Assembly: GCA_022457065.1 (NCBI GenBank)
Contig: JAJGBQ010000001.1
Span: 6,324,001-6,388,000 of the forward strand
Origin: Curvularia sp. ZM96
Lineage: Eukaryota > Ascomycota > Dothideomycetes > Pleosporales > Pleosporaceae
Length of the DNA stretch: 64,000 nucleotides
Reading direction: 5' to 3'
A program made the position numbers and the translations under genes. Shown one piece after another: positions 19,466 to 31,827 of the stretch (positions are counted from its first letter, which is position 1; each line of letters begins with the position of its first letter). The notes under the pieces are model-generated. The model worked only from the letters and a program-made list of their open reading frames with translations. It searched no databases and was not told the DNA's origin.

Positions 19466-20401
19466 GGTGTAGCATACCCACGTAACTCGCAGAAGATGCG
19501 TATCTGTTGACGCGAGATTGTCGAGTGCATGCAGTGCGGCGCCTAGGCATGCGTGTCCAATTGCAGTCGAACCAAGGCCAAGCAAGGCCGCTGACGTCCG
19601 GACCGTCTAGCTAATGCTATGCCACTCAGCTTGGGGCATCATCCCTGGAGCCACTGAGCATCGACCACAGTAACGGTCAGCAGCTTCATCAGTGATACGG
19701 AGGGCTGGTATCTTTCCTACTTCGTATCAAGGCTTCCCCACACCGCTTCCCCACCCCTTGGCCAACATACATGCGTAGTAGGTAGGTACTTGGATCGATT
19801 GGGAAAAGCGGCCGCAGCAGCCAAAGGTGGGGAATGTTTCTGTAGTCCACCCAGTACATACTTACTATCTACTGCAGACCACCAGAATCTTCCCACAAAA
19901 GGCCTACATCTATGACAACCATTGGATGATCGGTATGCGTCTCGCAAAATCATCCCTTCTCATACAAGCAGGCTTCGCGCAAAAGCAGGCGTGTCTTTAG
20001 CGCACTGCGGGGCACTCAGCGGCCGACGCAGCGGAGGACCACGCGCCAATGTGCAAAAAATAGATAATTGCATAATAAAGGTGCAACTATGCCACACAAT
20101 ACTCATCATAATGACCGGCCTCTGCTCGCTTCAACTTCGTCCAATTTTCGGTCGAGCCTCTTATAAGTCGTGTTACCCAAGTGCTCCATGTGGGCTACAC
20201 AGCAGCTCTTCTAATAAATACTTGCTCACATGCCATCTACTTGCTCATCTTATTTGACTCGTTTTCCATCTTTTGCTCCAGAGCGACAAGCCCCTGCTGT
20301 CTTCTGTATTCCTGGGCGAGGCAGAAGAAGCGCAGGCCTCCCGCGACAAGCAAGACCGCCGTCCGACACCTTGTTTGGTTACATGTTCAGTTTCCGCCAT
20401 C
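19466..20401. other. Divergent promoter region, no gene seen
   Basis: About 940 bp between two divergent genes. It contains GTAGGTAGGTAC-like repeats common in such intergenic DNA and short frames without protein features. An upstream in-frame Met at 20273 could extend the next gene. Confidence 0.45.
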
Positions 20402-22898
20402 ATGATTACTGCCACTCCCCTCTCAAACGCTATCGTCAAAGCTGAGCGCGACATCGAGTCCGACCTGTGCAATATTCAGTATACTCCACTCCCCCTGAAG
20501 CCTCTGGAGCCTGTCGTCAACCCAAAGGATCCAGAAAACTTCTTGAAGCGATGTTCGGGTTATTTGAAGAAGACCGGTCTACGTTGTAGCGCCAACATTG
20601 GCAAGAAGTCACAGAAGGACATTCATCTCACTTACCTTCCTACATGCATTGCTCACCGGGATCAGCAAAGCCTTGCAGGATGGTGTCAGTTCAAGTGCTC
20701 AGATGGCGAGAGGTGTGGGAGGCTTTTCCGATGGAGTCCACCGCACTTTGAGCTCTGTGACAACCACCAGGGCCATCCTAGCACGCCTTGTTACTTCCTG
20801 AAACTACTGCCTTTGGAGATTCGCCATGAAATTTATCGCTACCTGCTGCCTACTGAACCAATCGGTTCCTCGACGGCTGTAGTCCACGACCAATCCGCCT
20901 GTGAAACCAATCAAGGGCCGAGCCCTCCAGCTGTTCGGAGTTGCGGTGCATACCCAAGCTCAATGCGAGGAACACGCACGATGAGATCCAAATTTCCTAT
21001 GAGACTCTTGGATTTGCTCATGGTCTCGCGCCAAGTCCACGCAGAAGTGAAGCTTCTCCTATTCAGCATCGTCACTTTTAAAATCGACGTCCGCAAGGAC
21101 GGGACATTTATGTGTGGACGCCGACTTCTGGAGCCGAAGCGGGCAGATGGGTCCTCACACTTTTTCTTTGGTCAAGCTGATCATGCCAAGAAGAAGTTCT
21201 TGAGATCTTTTGACTGGGCTTCAGCAAAGAACTACGCAGTCGACATATTGCTCGAGAATTGCCCTATTGCAAACTCCAACCACCAGCCAAACAATGTCAA
21301 CACGGCAATGAAATCCCGTTGGGATGAAGAAGTAGAGATTTATGATATCCGAGGTAACCCATGCGCTCTCGAACCGAAGCCTAGTGCTGACATTTACAGA
21401 TTATATTTCCGTCGTTGTTTCAGGTATTTTGGCCAAAGCAACCAAACTCAACAAGCTTCAAGTTCGGCTTTGCATCGCAGACTTTGCCTGGGACCAGGAT
21501 CAGATCCTCTCCAATGCAAAGCTTCTCTTCAGCCCTTTTGAGAGGTTACGAAACGTGCGGCAACCAAACCTTGTTGGCGTCTTCAATGGCAGACCGGACA
21601 GCAACACAATGTATCCCGTTGAGCGTGGATCGGGGCGATATTCCATTGCAACACCATACAATTGCATGCAAGTAGCACTCCCGGCATATTATGAACTATG
21701 CTCTGTGCCTTCTCTGCCTATCAACGAACCGGTGTTGTTACCAGGAATGCCCGAGTTTGACACCTACACTGCCAAATGGACTAACCTGGTCTCTTCCAAG
21801 AGCTGTGCCAATGTGACGCAAGAGCCGATGATCCGTAAGATGTTCACCGAATTTCGCAACTTCTACACCGAGTTTTCCAAACAGGTGCCCGACGTAACTT
21901 TGAAAACCGGAAGGCACACATTTCTGCATCGTGCTAGAGTGGCGCGAGAACAGGAAGATGTCATTGCATTTCGTGCTATCAGAGAAGAGCTCCTAGAGTA
22001 TTGGCATCGATACTTAAACATTCAAGAACAAAAGAAACATACTATGGAAATTCGTATTGCCAAATTCGTTCAGAGCGACACGTATCCGTCACACATCTGG
22101 GAAGATACAAGCGCACCGCAACAAGAGAGTTCTTTGGATACTCAAGACCCACAACCTCCTATTGTACTTGATTGCGAGGTCATTGCTAGAGACGGTATAC
22201 CTATGACTGGAAACCTGGTACGCCCGAGTTGTCATCAGCCGCCCCATCAGCAAATGAACCAGCATCCAGCACAACACAACTCATATTTGTTTCCACCAGT
22301 GTCCATGGAAGCGGCAGAAAGTTTTAACATTTTGAATTTGCGACAACTTCAGGCACAAGCTCTTCAACGGGCACAGGTGCTTCAGAGAGAAGCAATTTGG
22401 CAACGAATCCAAATGAAGCAGTTGCAACAAACACGGGAATATTTGCCCGCTTCCACGACGCTGCAGGAACAAGGCTGCGTGATTAAGCGTAAGGCATCTG
22501 GCGAACCAAGTGAGATGAATGCCAAAGGATCTCATCTTAATCAACGAACCGACGGCGAGACAGCTCAATCAAGCGGAGCTGCGAGTATCTCTCAATCGGG
22601 ATACGATGCTATGTTACCTACCATATCATGCGAAAACCCCTACATCAATGATTGTGATGGTAGTCGCCTCAGATCATCTTCACCGGAAAGCGATCCTGGA
22701 CCATCCACCAAAAGACGTCGGGTCGGTTTCACATCAGAGGACCTGGGCACAGAATCAGATTGCGACGAACCTAGGGACAATAGATTCAGGAATCAGTATG
22801 AAACAACCATGACTTGGGATATGGATCCTTTCGTCCACGACTCGGATGCGATGGCAAAGTTGACTACAGGAAAGGGAAAGGGAAAAAACGTAATGTAA
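20402..22898 (+). CDS. F-box-like protein with N-terminal Cys/His-rich segment
   Basis: Two exons, 20402-21353 and 21400-22898, with a 46-bp intron (GTAACC donor, CTGAC branch, TTACAG), give 816 aa. Near residue 140 the sequence LLPLEIRHEIYRYLLP is the F-box-like opening found in many fungal proteins that may recruit SKP1-type ubiquitin ligases. Before it, residues 48-125 hold regularly spaced Cys and His (CSGYLKKTGLRC, CIAHRD, CQFKC, CGRLF, CDNH) that could bind zinc. The C-terminal third is low complexity, with a Gln-rich helix (LRQLQAQALQRAQVLQREA), a basic nuclear-signal-like TKRRRVGF, and a Lys/Gly tail. Target and pathway are unknown. The Met at 20273 would add 43 residues lacking conserved features. 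Confidence 0.7.
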
Positions 22899-23173
22899 TC
22901 AAAGTGAGAGAACAGGTTGAAACTGTCTGCTAAGATTTTTCCGTAACTGGAATGTTGAAGGGTAGTTCTGCAGTAGCGGTCATGTGAATTCATGTTTTTT
23001 TTATAGGCAGCACCGTTGTAGTTGCGCCCTTAGATCTTAGTACTTGGTTGTACGGATTGGTAGTAATGGAACGAAAATGCTTGATAAAAGTTCTCCATTT
23101 CACTAAGACCTGATACCAACACGACTGAGCGCGAGGAGAGATCGAAAAAATCATATTCAATCTCTTCTGCTAC

Positions 23174-23560
23174 CTACCCTAGAAAGCAACACTTGAAGTT
23201 GTCTCCTCCAGGACATTTATCTGAGATACACCATTAGCTATGGGCATCAACATAACCACGTAATGACATACCGCTAATCCGACGGCCAGGACAGCTGTTA
23301 GAGGTCCAATCACAGATAGAGGGTCGTCCGCATGGGTTTACGTTGGGCTGCCCTACACCAATAACACAGCATTTGATATCGTCGGCATCGTTTGGGCATG
23401 CGCCGCTGGTGTACTGCCCGCCATAACTGTTGCAAGTCGAGGTACGGATGCAGATACCGTTCGCTTTCTGGATAGCGGACGCCTTGTCACCGCTACAGTG
23501 ACCGTTGAGAGTCGCAATGGCGGCAAGAGGGAAAATGGTAAGGAAAACAATGGGGCGCAT
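23174..23560 (-). CDS. Small secreted cysteine-rich protein (candidate effector)
   Basis: Exons 23560-23272 and 23220-23174, with a 51-bp intron (GTATGT donor, CTAAT branch, CTCAG), give 111 aa. The first 18-20 residues (MRPIVFLTIFPLAAIATLNG) are a signal peptide. The mature part of about 92 residues has many Cys and two similar blocks: one ends CPNDADDIKCC, the other CPGGDNFKCC, each preceded by a Cys-containing loop. Without the intron the second block is lost, which argues strongly for the splice. Even Cys number and CC pairs suggest a disulfide-stabilised apoplastic protein. Such proteins are often effectors or antimicrobial proteins, but the role here is unknown. It follows the F-box-like gene in the opposite direction. 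Confidence 0.75.
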
Positions 23561-25004
23561 GATTGCTTATGAAATTGCAGCTTTGTACCTATAAGAAATT
23601 GTGAGAATGACTGCTGTTCAACACAATCATGTGTATTCAATTGGAGCTGCTTTATAGCCGTCGCTGCAGATGTCGGCCTACAAAAGTTGGGGTACCATTT
23701 CTCAAACTAAGTCTAATTGTAGAAGGTAGTCAAACTGATATGAAAGCTGAAAAGACGTGCAGCTCGATTAACCACTAGATTTCAAAGGAAGCACTTTGAC
23801 TGTAAGCCACAATGAGGGGAAGCTGAACGGGAACAATCCAGCTACAGTACAGCATATCTAGAACATGTATGTTCGCGATCTGGAAGTAACATTCGATGAC
23901 TGAGCGGGTCGACTGTGCGCCACGGGCAACCAAGGCTAGCCAAAAGACGTTCGAACGCGACTATTGAACAGGGTGCAATCGCAGTAACAAAGACGGTCGT
24001 TCAGACATGAAAAGCCACCGCTCGCATTCGTCGCATTGCATGCTGTCAGGGAGCACTAGGTGGATACTCAAAGGTCTATTCCTGTGGGCTAGACTTTTTG
24101 TTTAATATACGAGGTGCATTCGATGTTACGATACCGTCGCCACAACCTCGCCTTGGTTTCCTATGTTTCGGTCACTTGCTACCACTATGCTGCTTGAATG
24201 CGCACCGAAATCTCACCGCGGACCTTCCAGTGACTTACGGAGTACAGATTTATGATCCGATGGGCCGATTGCACTCGGCCCGGGCCTGGAACACATGCAC
24301 AACCCTAGCTGCGCAGTGAGGCGGCTTCTATCCGAAGCTAGGTAGGTACCCTTGTCAAACTAAGTGACCGCTACTGCTTCCCAAATCGAACCTCCCTATC
24401 CTTTTCTCCTGCTTCACGCTGTCTGGAGCCATTAACGTGAGCTCAGACAGCACTCGTGGCCTATCATGTATCTAGCCATTGCCACCTTGAGCTTGGCTTG
24501 CACTTGGTACGCCGAAACGGTCGGATAATAACAGCCGTTACTATAACAGTGCACTGATTCAATAACGCTTATAGAACGAACTCTCACCTCATAGAGACAT
24601 AAGACAAATAATAATATATCAGTAAAGCGTTATATTCACATCAAATATCATAAGACATTAATACCATTGTAACGATTTTGAACCCTAAACTGGACGGTTT
24701 AGATCGGGCGGATTTATCCAGATATTTCCCGACACCGAGAGATTGGCACGGCGGGAAAGTGAGCCGGATCGCACTGCTCCTAGATCTGTGCGACCCCACT
24801 CCCTTGCCGCTGTGCGATCCTAGTCCAGATGATATCATTCTCTGGCACGGCACGGCAAAGTGCAACCATCAGCACTACGTTGTATAGTTAGGAACTCAAA
24901 AGCAACGTCTCATTTCTCAGTCCAAACACAACGTTTCGCCTGATTCTCTTATTCAATGTTTTAATTCCCTCGAGGCACGGAGAACTGACGATAGACGTCA
25001 CTAG
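23561..25004. other. 1.4-kb intergenic region at the left border of the gene cluster
   Basis: No convincing gene. Short frames at 24098-24319 (+) and 24641-24865 (-) lack family features. About 24.58-24.66 kb is AT-rich. The region separates the secreted protein gene from the acyltransferase and is the natural left border of the biosynthetic cluster. Confidence 0.5.
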
Positions 25005-26487
25005 CTAATCTATCCCTCTGTATTCGAAATATTCGGCCCATTCTGCGGTCCGAATCAGCTTTGGTACCAGCTCCTTTTCCATATTTATCGTGAACATGCA
25101 GCCGTCGTCAGAATCTGGCTCTGACCGTATCGGAGCGTATATCACAATCACACCGGCTGTGTTCGTATCGCCCCATACATGTCGGTATGTGATTGGTTTT
25201 CCAAAACCAAAGTCAAAACTGCTAACATCAGCCGGGCGGTGATCCGTCACGAATATACTCATGGGCGGACGCGCGTCGGGGCTGTGGGCCAACGCTCTTT
25301 TGTCTCTGATGGGGGCGATAGCATCGATCAGGCCAAAGAAATGCTGTTCATTACAGCTTTCAGTTAACCGACGAATATAGGTTGCCAGTGTTGGGAGCGG
25401 TAAGTCCAACACCTCTCCGACAGTAAGAGGTGGGAGTGGTGCCATGTCCGAAAAAGCTCCAGCAATGACGTTTCGCACCGTGCGCTCCGGCATCGGGCTA
25501 CTGAGACGAGGTCGCATGTTTATAGCTTCGCCTATCCAAAGGATTGTGGAAGGATCGATGTTATGGTAAGGAGCCCGAACACTGGACAGCATGCGCCAGA
25601 TGTACGCGCACACGGCGTCGTAAGTGGAGATCCAAGGAACTGTGGAGTCTTTCGGTGTCGCCAGCTCTTTCAGTGCAGCTGCTTTGCTCTTGGGCAAATG
25701 GAACAGCACAGCCTGCTGCTCCGCGTGACCCGGATGCTTTTGTGCCATAGGAGGTCCTTCAACAAGGCTATTTCTTGGGACACTTTTGGTAAAACGCGAG
25801 ACATTGAGACACGCCAGATCCCATGGTGGAAAACTTGTTGAGTTGGCGATGGCATAACAGTTCTCAGACAGCTGACGTGTGAAGGCATTCCAGCCCATAA
25901 CGTCACAAGAATAATGATGATGATGCATGCTAAGGACCAAGCCACCTTTGGTCAGAGTGACTTGATACGCCGATACCACTGGGCTGCGATCGGGCTCAGC
26001 CTCGGGTCTTTCTCCCCATGTCAATTCAGGTATACCTGTTTGCACAAGACATATCAGTACTAAATTCAACCTTTCATTGAGGTAATGGGTCCAACTCACT
26101 CCACAAGTTAATGTCACGCAACCCATTGTGACCAGAAAAATGAGCCTTTTCGATATCATCCAGAGATGGATAATCACCTAGGGGGTCCAACCAATGAACA
26201 ACGAACTGAACAGTCGACTCCTTTCTTTTGACAAAGGAGAGACCACCCTCAGGATCCGTTTCGATGGTACCGCACATGTGCCTTGCCTGACTGAGCGTCT
26301 TCTCAAGTCCTTCTCGAAGTACATCGACAGCATAACTCTTCTTGGTATCGTCCAAGCGGAAAAATAGGACGTAATGAGTGTAGGCACAGTTGAGCGTGTA
26401 ATCGATCGTGGAAAGTTTGAATCTTTCCTCTTCAGGGTCATGTTCCCATCCGGAGGGATAAAGCTCAAAAACTTGACGTGATGACAT
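25005..26487 (-). CDS. BAHD/trichothecene acetyltransferase-like acyltransferase
   Basis: Transfers an acyl group from acyl-CoA to a hydroxyl of a secondary metabolite, in the cytosol. Exons 26487-26100 and 26035-25005, with a 64-bp intron (GTGAGT...CAAACAG, branch CTGAT), give 472 aa, the usual length. The catalytic HxxxD is in MHHHHYSCDVMGW (about residue 168), and the structural DFGWG motif appears as DFGFG (about residue 406). PWISTYDAVCAYIW is the typical mid-domain segment. It is the leftmost gene of the cluster and shares an 800-bp divergent promoter region with the P450, which fits co-regulation. It probably tailors the polyketide by O-acylation; the substrate is inference. Confidence 0.85.
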
Positions 26488-27290
26488 GTTGACGGTATCT
26501 TGCTACGAATGTGATAGCCAAAAGTATATTGTGTGTTCGAGAACATAGCATATAGGGTCGGGATTGATGTATATGGCCTAGAACGATGTTGAGCCACTAT
26601 CGGGCTAGCACTCTACTAGAGTGAAACAAGCCATCTGCTTCACTGGACCGTGCTTAACCCCATTTTGGGGGTGAATGCTCTGTGACACTTGCGGAATCGG
26701 CCCGGATCTATCGGACGTGCTTTACCCCATGACACTCGGCACAGTACTTGGCAACGTCTGCAATAACAAGGCTCCTGAATTTTTTTCTGACTCGTGTCTA
26801 TGCCTCGTTTAGCTGCCTATGTGCTTCTTTTGGACGTCACTTCTTTGAATTTCCCACAGGTGAATGCATTCGGGAATCTGCATCCGAAAGTTTTACCATA
26901 TCCCTGTTGTTTCTCAACCCAAGGGGCTGAGAAAAACAGTACATCGAGTCATGCTGGAATAGCGAGGACTTCTACTGCATGCTGTGTCTCTGCGCTTGGC
27001 ATAACCACTAGGAAACATGATACTCTCCAGCTCGTATTTTATATTTCCACCACACCGAGGTTTACCCCTGTTCAGAGCATATCACCAGTGATATGCGATG
27101 CCTATGGTATCCTGTTACGACCTAGTAAGGTAATTCTAAAAGAGACGATACTTAAGCCCGCATTTGGGTTGGAAGTTTCATGATCTTTCAACAACAAGTT
27201 TCGGCTTCCATGTCACTCTTTTGACCGTTCGCTTGAACTTGACCTCCGTCGTTGATTTCAAGACCTTCTTAACAAGGCAACGGCTTCGAA
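26488..27290. promoter_or_regulatory. Divergent promoter region of acyltransferase and P450
   Basis: About 800 bp. A 15-bp direct repeat with one mismatch, CGTGCTTAACCCCAT (26649-26663) and CGTGCTTTACCCCAT (26716-26730), lies 67 bp apart. Between the copies are four CGG triplets (26692-26714). CGG triplets are the half-sites of fungal Zn2Cys6 regulators. No regulator gene is present in the window. Short plus-strand frames here lack protein features. Confidence 0.35.
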
Positions 27291-28927
27291 ATGATATACA
27301 TCATTTTCGTCTTTCTCGGACTTTTGCATTGTATTCAAGTTTGGAGGAAGCTGCAAAATAGCGGTCAAGGACTCCCGCCTGGTCCCAAACCACTTCCAAT
27401 CATTGGCAACATCCGAGATTTGCCCCCCAAAGATGTTCCCGAATACCAACACTGGCTTCGCTTCAAAGACACTTACGGCCCCATAAGCTGTATAAGCGTG
27501 CTTGGGCAGCCGATCATTCTGCTGCATGACCGCGATGCAGTACACGATCTCTTGGTCAAGACTTCAAAAACAACGTCGTCTCGACCATCGTTCCCTTTTG
27601 CAGACATGTGCGGATTTGGGTCGCTCCTAAACCTTCTCTCATTCAACGACACATACCGGCTACATCGGAAAATGATCCACACTCATTTTGGTACGAAGAA
27701 AGTAGCAGAACGTTTCAAGGACGCGGAGATTGTGGAATCACATCGACTACTTTTAAAGATTCTCGATGATCCAGCGCGCTCGTTCAAGCATATCAAATCG
27801 TAAGTTCATCTTGCTCGGCGTCTGTCATCCTTACTGAGTAGCATTTTCTCTGTAGAGAAGCGAGCGCTATCATGCTACGTATTACCTATGGTTATTCTAT
27901 TTCCGCGCAAGATCCCGATCCTTTGGTTACTTTAATTGAGGACACTATGGACGCCTTCGTTCTAGCATCGGATCTTCTGGCCTGGCCAGTCAACGCTTTC
28001 CCGTTTCTCAAACATCTCCCAGAATGGCTTCCAGGAGTTACTTTCAAAAAGAAGGCTAGAGAATGGAATGAACTACTTAACACCATGCTACGGTCTCCTT
28101 ATGAATTTGTTCGAAAAGAGATGTCCAAAGGAACCCATAAGATGTCATACGTCTCGTCGCTCATCGAACAAAGTAAAGGCACTGCAGGCGACGACATGAA
28201 CACAGAAGCATGTAGAGAAGACATCATCAAGAAGACTGCAGGCGTGATGTATGGTGGTGGATCCGATACCACTGTTGCATCTATACAAGCATTCATTCTG
28301 GCTATGGCGCTATATCCAGAAGTCCAGAAAAAGGCACAAAAAGAGATCGATACAGTCGTTGGAAGCGCAAGACTGCCTCAGTTTGAAGATCGAGACCAGT
28401 TGCCGTACATCAATGCGATCGTCAGCGAAGTCTTTCGATGGCATGCTGTTGCGCCGCTGGCTATACCGCACAAAGTCGACGAGGAGACTATCTACAGAGG
28501 GTTTCGAATCCCAAAAGGAGCGTATCTTATACCGTCAATATGGTGGCTTTTGAACGACCCAGAGATATATTCAAACCCATCCTCTTTCGATCCTGAACGG
28601 TATCTAGAGCCTCGCAATGAGCCAGATCCTACGAATGCAAACTTTGGGTTTGGTCGCAGAACTTGTCCTGGTCGATTTGTGGCGGATCAAACACTCTTCA
28701 TTACGGTCTCACGTATGTTGGCAGTGTTTGACATCACGAAAGCGGTGAACGAGTCCGGTACGGAGATAGTACCGCAGAAAATCGGCACACCTGGTCTAAT
28801 CATGCGACTGCATGATTTTCCATTTAGTGTCAAGCCAAGAGGGGAGAGATGCGTGCAACTTATCAAGTCTTTCCAGGTGGAGTATCCAGACGAGGATTAT
28901 GCTAGTGAAACACTGAAAAATGTTTGA
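27291..28927 (+). CDS. Cytochrome P450 monooxygenase, cluster tailoring enzyme
   Basis: Haem enzyme that hydroxylates or oxidises a metabolite, anchored in the ER membrane. Exons 27291-27799 and 27856-28927, with a 56-bp intron (GTAAGT...CTGTAG), give 526 aa. An N-terminal membrane anchor (MIYIIFVFLGLLHCI) precedes the proline hinge LPPGPKPLPIIGN. The I-helix oxygen-binding motif appears as GGGSDTT (about residue 300), the K-helix ExxR as EVFR, and the haem loop as FGFGRRTCPGRF (about 434), with the ligand Cys intact. The sequence resembles fungal P450s of the O-methylsterigmatocystin oxidoreductase type. It is divergent from the acyltransferase and converges on the reductase. Confidence 0.92.
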
Positions 28928-29521
28928 TCCTGTATCGCGTTGTACGGCAAGGTTTCCTGTTAGAATAGATACTTGTTGACACAATTCTCGGCGATATTTC
29001 GACCATTCTGCAAGAAGTAAATCAGCTGTCGTTGATACGGCACGATGTCAAGAATGCCAAGGAGCGAAACCTGCCATATTTCAGTACCTAGCTTTAGAGA
29101 TCAGCCCTAAAAGATTACTTCGTAGTTCGGCTATCGTATTCCCACACAAATCGAGGTAGTATGCACAGGGGTCATCCAGGATTAATTCGTATCTATTTTC
29201 TATTTGATTATACCATGGGCCGATAACCGTGGTAACGAGGGTAAAATTTGACAGAAAAAGAATTGTGCACATAGTCGTCCCAACGGCGCTTAAGCTATTA
29301 CAAAAAGGAGATAGCATGACTTAGGTTGAGGCACATCTGCGTAATGTCCACAAAACCTCGTATTCTAAAAGACAACGGACTGTACGTATGCCATATCAAT
29401 CTTGCTGCAGGGTATGCAGTGTAAAGGATCCATGAGCTAAAGTGGCTGCAACTGGATTAGACCATCCAGTCGGGCCCGTTTTTATTTTATGTGTTTGATC
29501 TAGGCTGGGCAGCCCGGACAT
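28928..29521. other. Convergent intergenic region, no gene seen
   Basis: About 590 bp between the 3' ends of the P450 and reductase genes. A 78-codon minus-strand frame (29081-29317) lacks recognisable features and was not called. Confidence 0.5.
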
Positions 29522-30654
29522 TTAAAGGTGGTAAGGAGGTTCGGCTCCTTCAACCATGTCATATGACTCTGTGATAGCTTCCGCTAGTTCTGCAGGAAGG
29601 GGTCCAGCCTCGAACGCATCAAGTGTCTTGTTTAGTTGTTCCAAGCTTGAGACGCCAAAGATGATCCCATCGCCATACTTCGCATCCAGGTGGCTGTGGA
29701 AAGCTGTCCATCGTATGGCAGCTGCATGCCCGCTCATACCATATTCCTCTGCGAGCTCAAGAATGACAGCCACAGCAACATGCACTGGAGGTTTCCCATA
29801 CATCGCATTGTACGGCTTTCCGATAAAGTTCTATGCATTGTCAGAGATCTAGTCAAGGTATGCTCGCTGGGCCGGGGATTACTTACATCTTTCTGCCAGC
29901 GTCCTGAGGTTTGAGAATGTTCCGAGAAGAGACCACCGGCAGCAGGACTAGTAAGTGATCAACTTGGGCTAGGCTATAGAACTGGTTCTAACATACCTGT
30001 AGCAGTAAAACGACATCTGGTGTTTGCGCAAGAGCGGAAATAGCTCCTTTTCACATCCTCTCGCAACAGCGTTGTAATGTCCCTCATACACACTCGGTTT
30101 TGCATAGCCGCTGTCCTCACAAATTTTGATGAATTTCTCCACTTCAGCTGCTGAGTAGTTGGACAGACCAAAGTTCTTGAACTTTCCTTGCTGAAAGGCT
30201 TCGTTCATTGCCCTCGCAGTATCCTCGAAAGGGGTCTCGCGGTCTGGGAAATGCAGAAACATGGTCTCGACGCTAGTTGTCTTCAGATCATTGATTGATT
30301 CTCTGATGCTGATCTCAATCTTGCCAGGCTCATGAGCTCCAGGCGTTCCACTGTGGACTTTTGTATGGATAGCAAATCGAGAAGCCGCATTGCTCCGACC
30401 AAGGCGGGATTCTGAAGCACCTTGATCTTGCGGGGAATAATCACGAGCTGTGTCAAGATGCTTATATCCGCGATCATGGAAGGCGTTCAGGAGAGTCTCA
30501 ACCTCTTGTTTGCTGTCAAACCGAACAGTTCCAGGATCTTTCCTAGCATCTCCAATCTGCTTTAATGTCAGGAGAGTTCAATATATACGATCATGGTACG
30601 AGTTCCCACCATATGAGTTCCAAGAATAATCTTAAGAGCTGGAGCAGAAGACAT
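29522..30654 (-). CDS. Aldo-keto reductase, AKR7 (aflatoxin aldehyde reductase-like)
   Basis: NADPH-dependent reduction of an aldehyde or ketone. Four exons: 30654-30610, 30559-29997, 29947-29887 and 29830-29522, giving 325 aa. The introns are 50, 49 and 56 bp, and exon lengths sum to whole codons. The catalytic tetrad is present: Asp and Tyr in HLDTARDYS, Lys in FAIHTKVHSG, His in MFLHFPD. NFGLSNYSAAEV and the C-terminal GVSSLEQLNKTL (cofactor pocket) match AKR7 enzymes. The first intron has a weak donor (GTGGGA). The gene lies head-to-head with the PKS across 1.17 kb, so it is probably co-regulated and reduces a carbonyl of the polyketide product. Confidence 0.85.
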
Positions 30655-31827
30655 GACGGGTACGGGAACAAGGTCGAAAGCTGAAAGTGTCCGTTTTCGA
30701 TTCTTGTAATGGCTGCTTGCGTTTATACTATTGGAAATTTATGATAATACGGGGTAAACATCGTTCCATTTGGGAAGGAGAAGTAGTGGCTCGTCTTTAG
30801 CAGCCATTAACCAAGGAGCTACAAGACATTTCGGCCGAATGTTCAAATTCGGATTGAGAAATCTGTAACATGTGTCATTAATCGACCAGAGAGTGATATT
30901 CTAGCCCCGCCCTCGGGCTATCGGCGTAGTAAATCTTGCTCTCAGTGTCGCTGAAAAGGTGACGTCTATTCTGGAAAATACGGTGTGATACATATTGAAT
31001 CAGAAACATGCCAGTCTACAGGCCAAAGCCTCCCCACCTTACGGCCGTACATGATGTGGGTCCTTCTTGCATATACATAAGGAGAAAATCCGGCCTCCCA
31101 GACATAAATTAGGAAAGTAAGTCGATCCCCAGGTACTGGGTTCAGTTGTTGATTGTTGATATCAGCTACGTAGTTACAGATACTTGCAAAGCTGTTTTCA
31201 ATCTCTACTGAGCACTACCTTGTATTACGGTGTCGGAGGATTCTTCTGGAATGCCGAGACATTCATGCATCCCGAGTTACGTGACCTAGACCAGAAACTC
31301 GTAAATGACTTTTACACCGTAGACATCCATGGTTATCTCGTGATGATAAACACACCTGAAACATGTGTAAAGTTTCCTTTAGTACTCCGTAAGCTCAACA
31401 TGTTTGATGGCTTAGGTAGTGGATACGAGTTATTCTAGACCGAGCAGTATGCTACGGAATCTATGCCGGTTGGTATCGATCATGCAGCATTGGCACGCCT
31501 TCATAGCCTCATTATAAAGATTGTGCCGAGGTTTCACCTTTAATAGACTACTACATGCACTGAACCCCACCTTATACGGTTGATCAGGGGTCTCGAAGCT
31601 TCCTCTTACCCTTGATAATCTCTCCGATGTAGCGCCGAAGTAAATGAAATAATTCACTGGTACTCTCTTCTTACAAGGATCGCATATTCATATAGGTTCC
31701 AGCGCCTCAGAGAAACAATATTCGAAGTTCCCTTCTATATATGTTCAATTCTTTGCAGATAACACGAGTGGGTTGTTTATGAAACTGTGTATTTTGCTAC
31801 ACCAACGTTATTTACTCTTCTTCAAAG
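30655..31827. promoter_or_regulatory. Divergent promoter region of reductase and PKS
   Basis: About 1.17 kb. CCGAAT (30835-30840) and ATTCGG (30847-30852) form a perfect inverted repeat with a 6-bp spacer, containing CCG and CGG half-sites as for Zn2Cys6 regulators. TCGGGCTA near 30911-30918 recurs near 26605 in the other divergent promoter of the cluster. One 84-codon plus-strand frame (31184-31438) is noted as doubtful and not called. Confidence 0.35.

Noticed and set aside
24641..24865. 74-codon minus-strand ORF before the acyltransferase
   Set aside because: Low-quality composition and an open plus-strand frame over the same bases; likely chance.
31184..31438. 84-codon plus-strand ORF in the reductase/PKS promoter
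   Set aside because: Protein-like in places but without domain, intron signals or family memory; too short to support beside two strong promoters.
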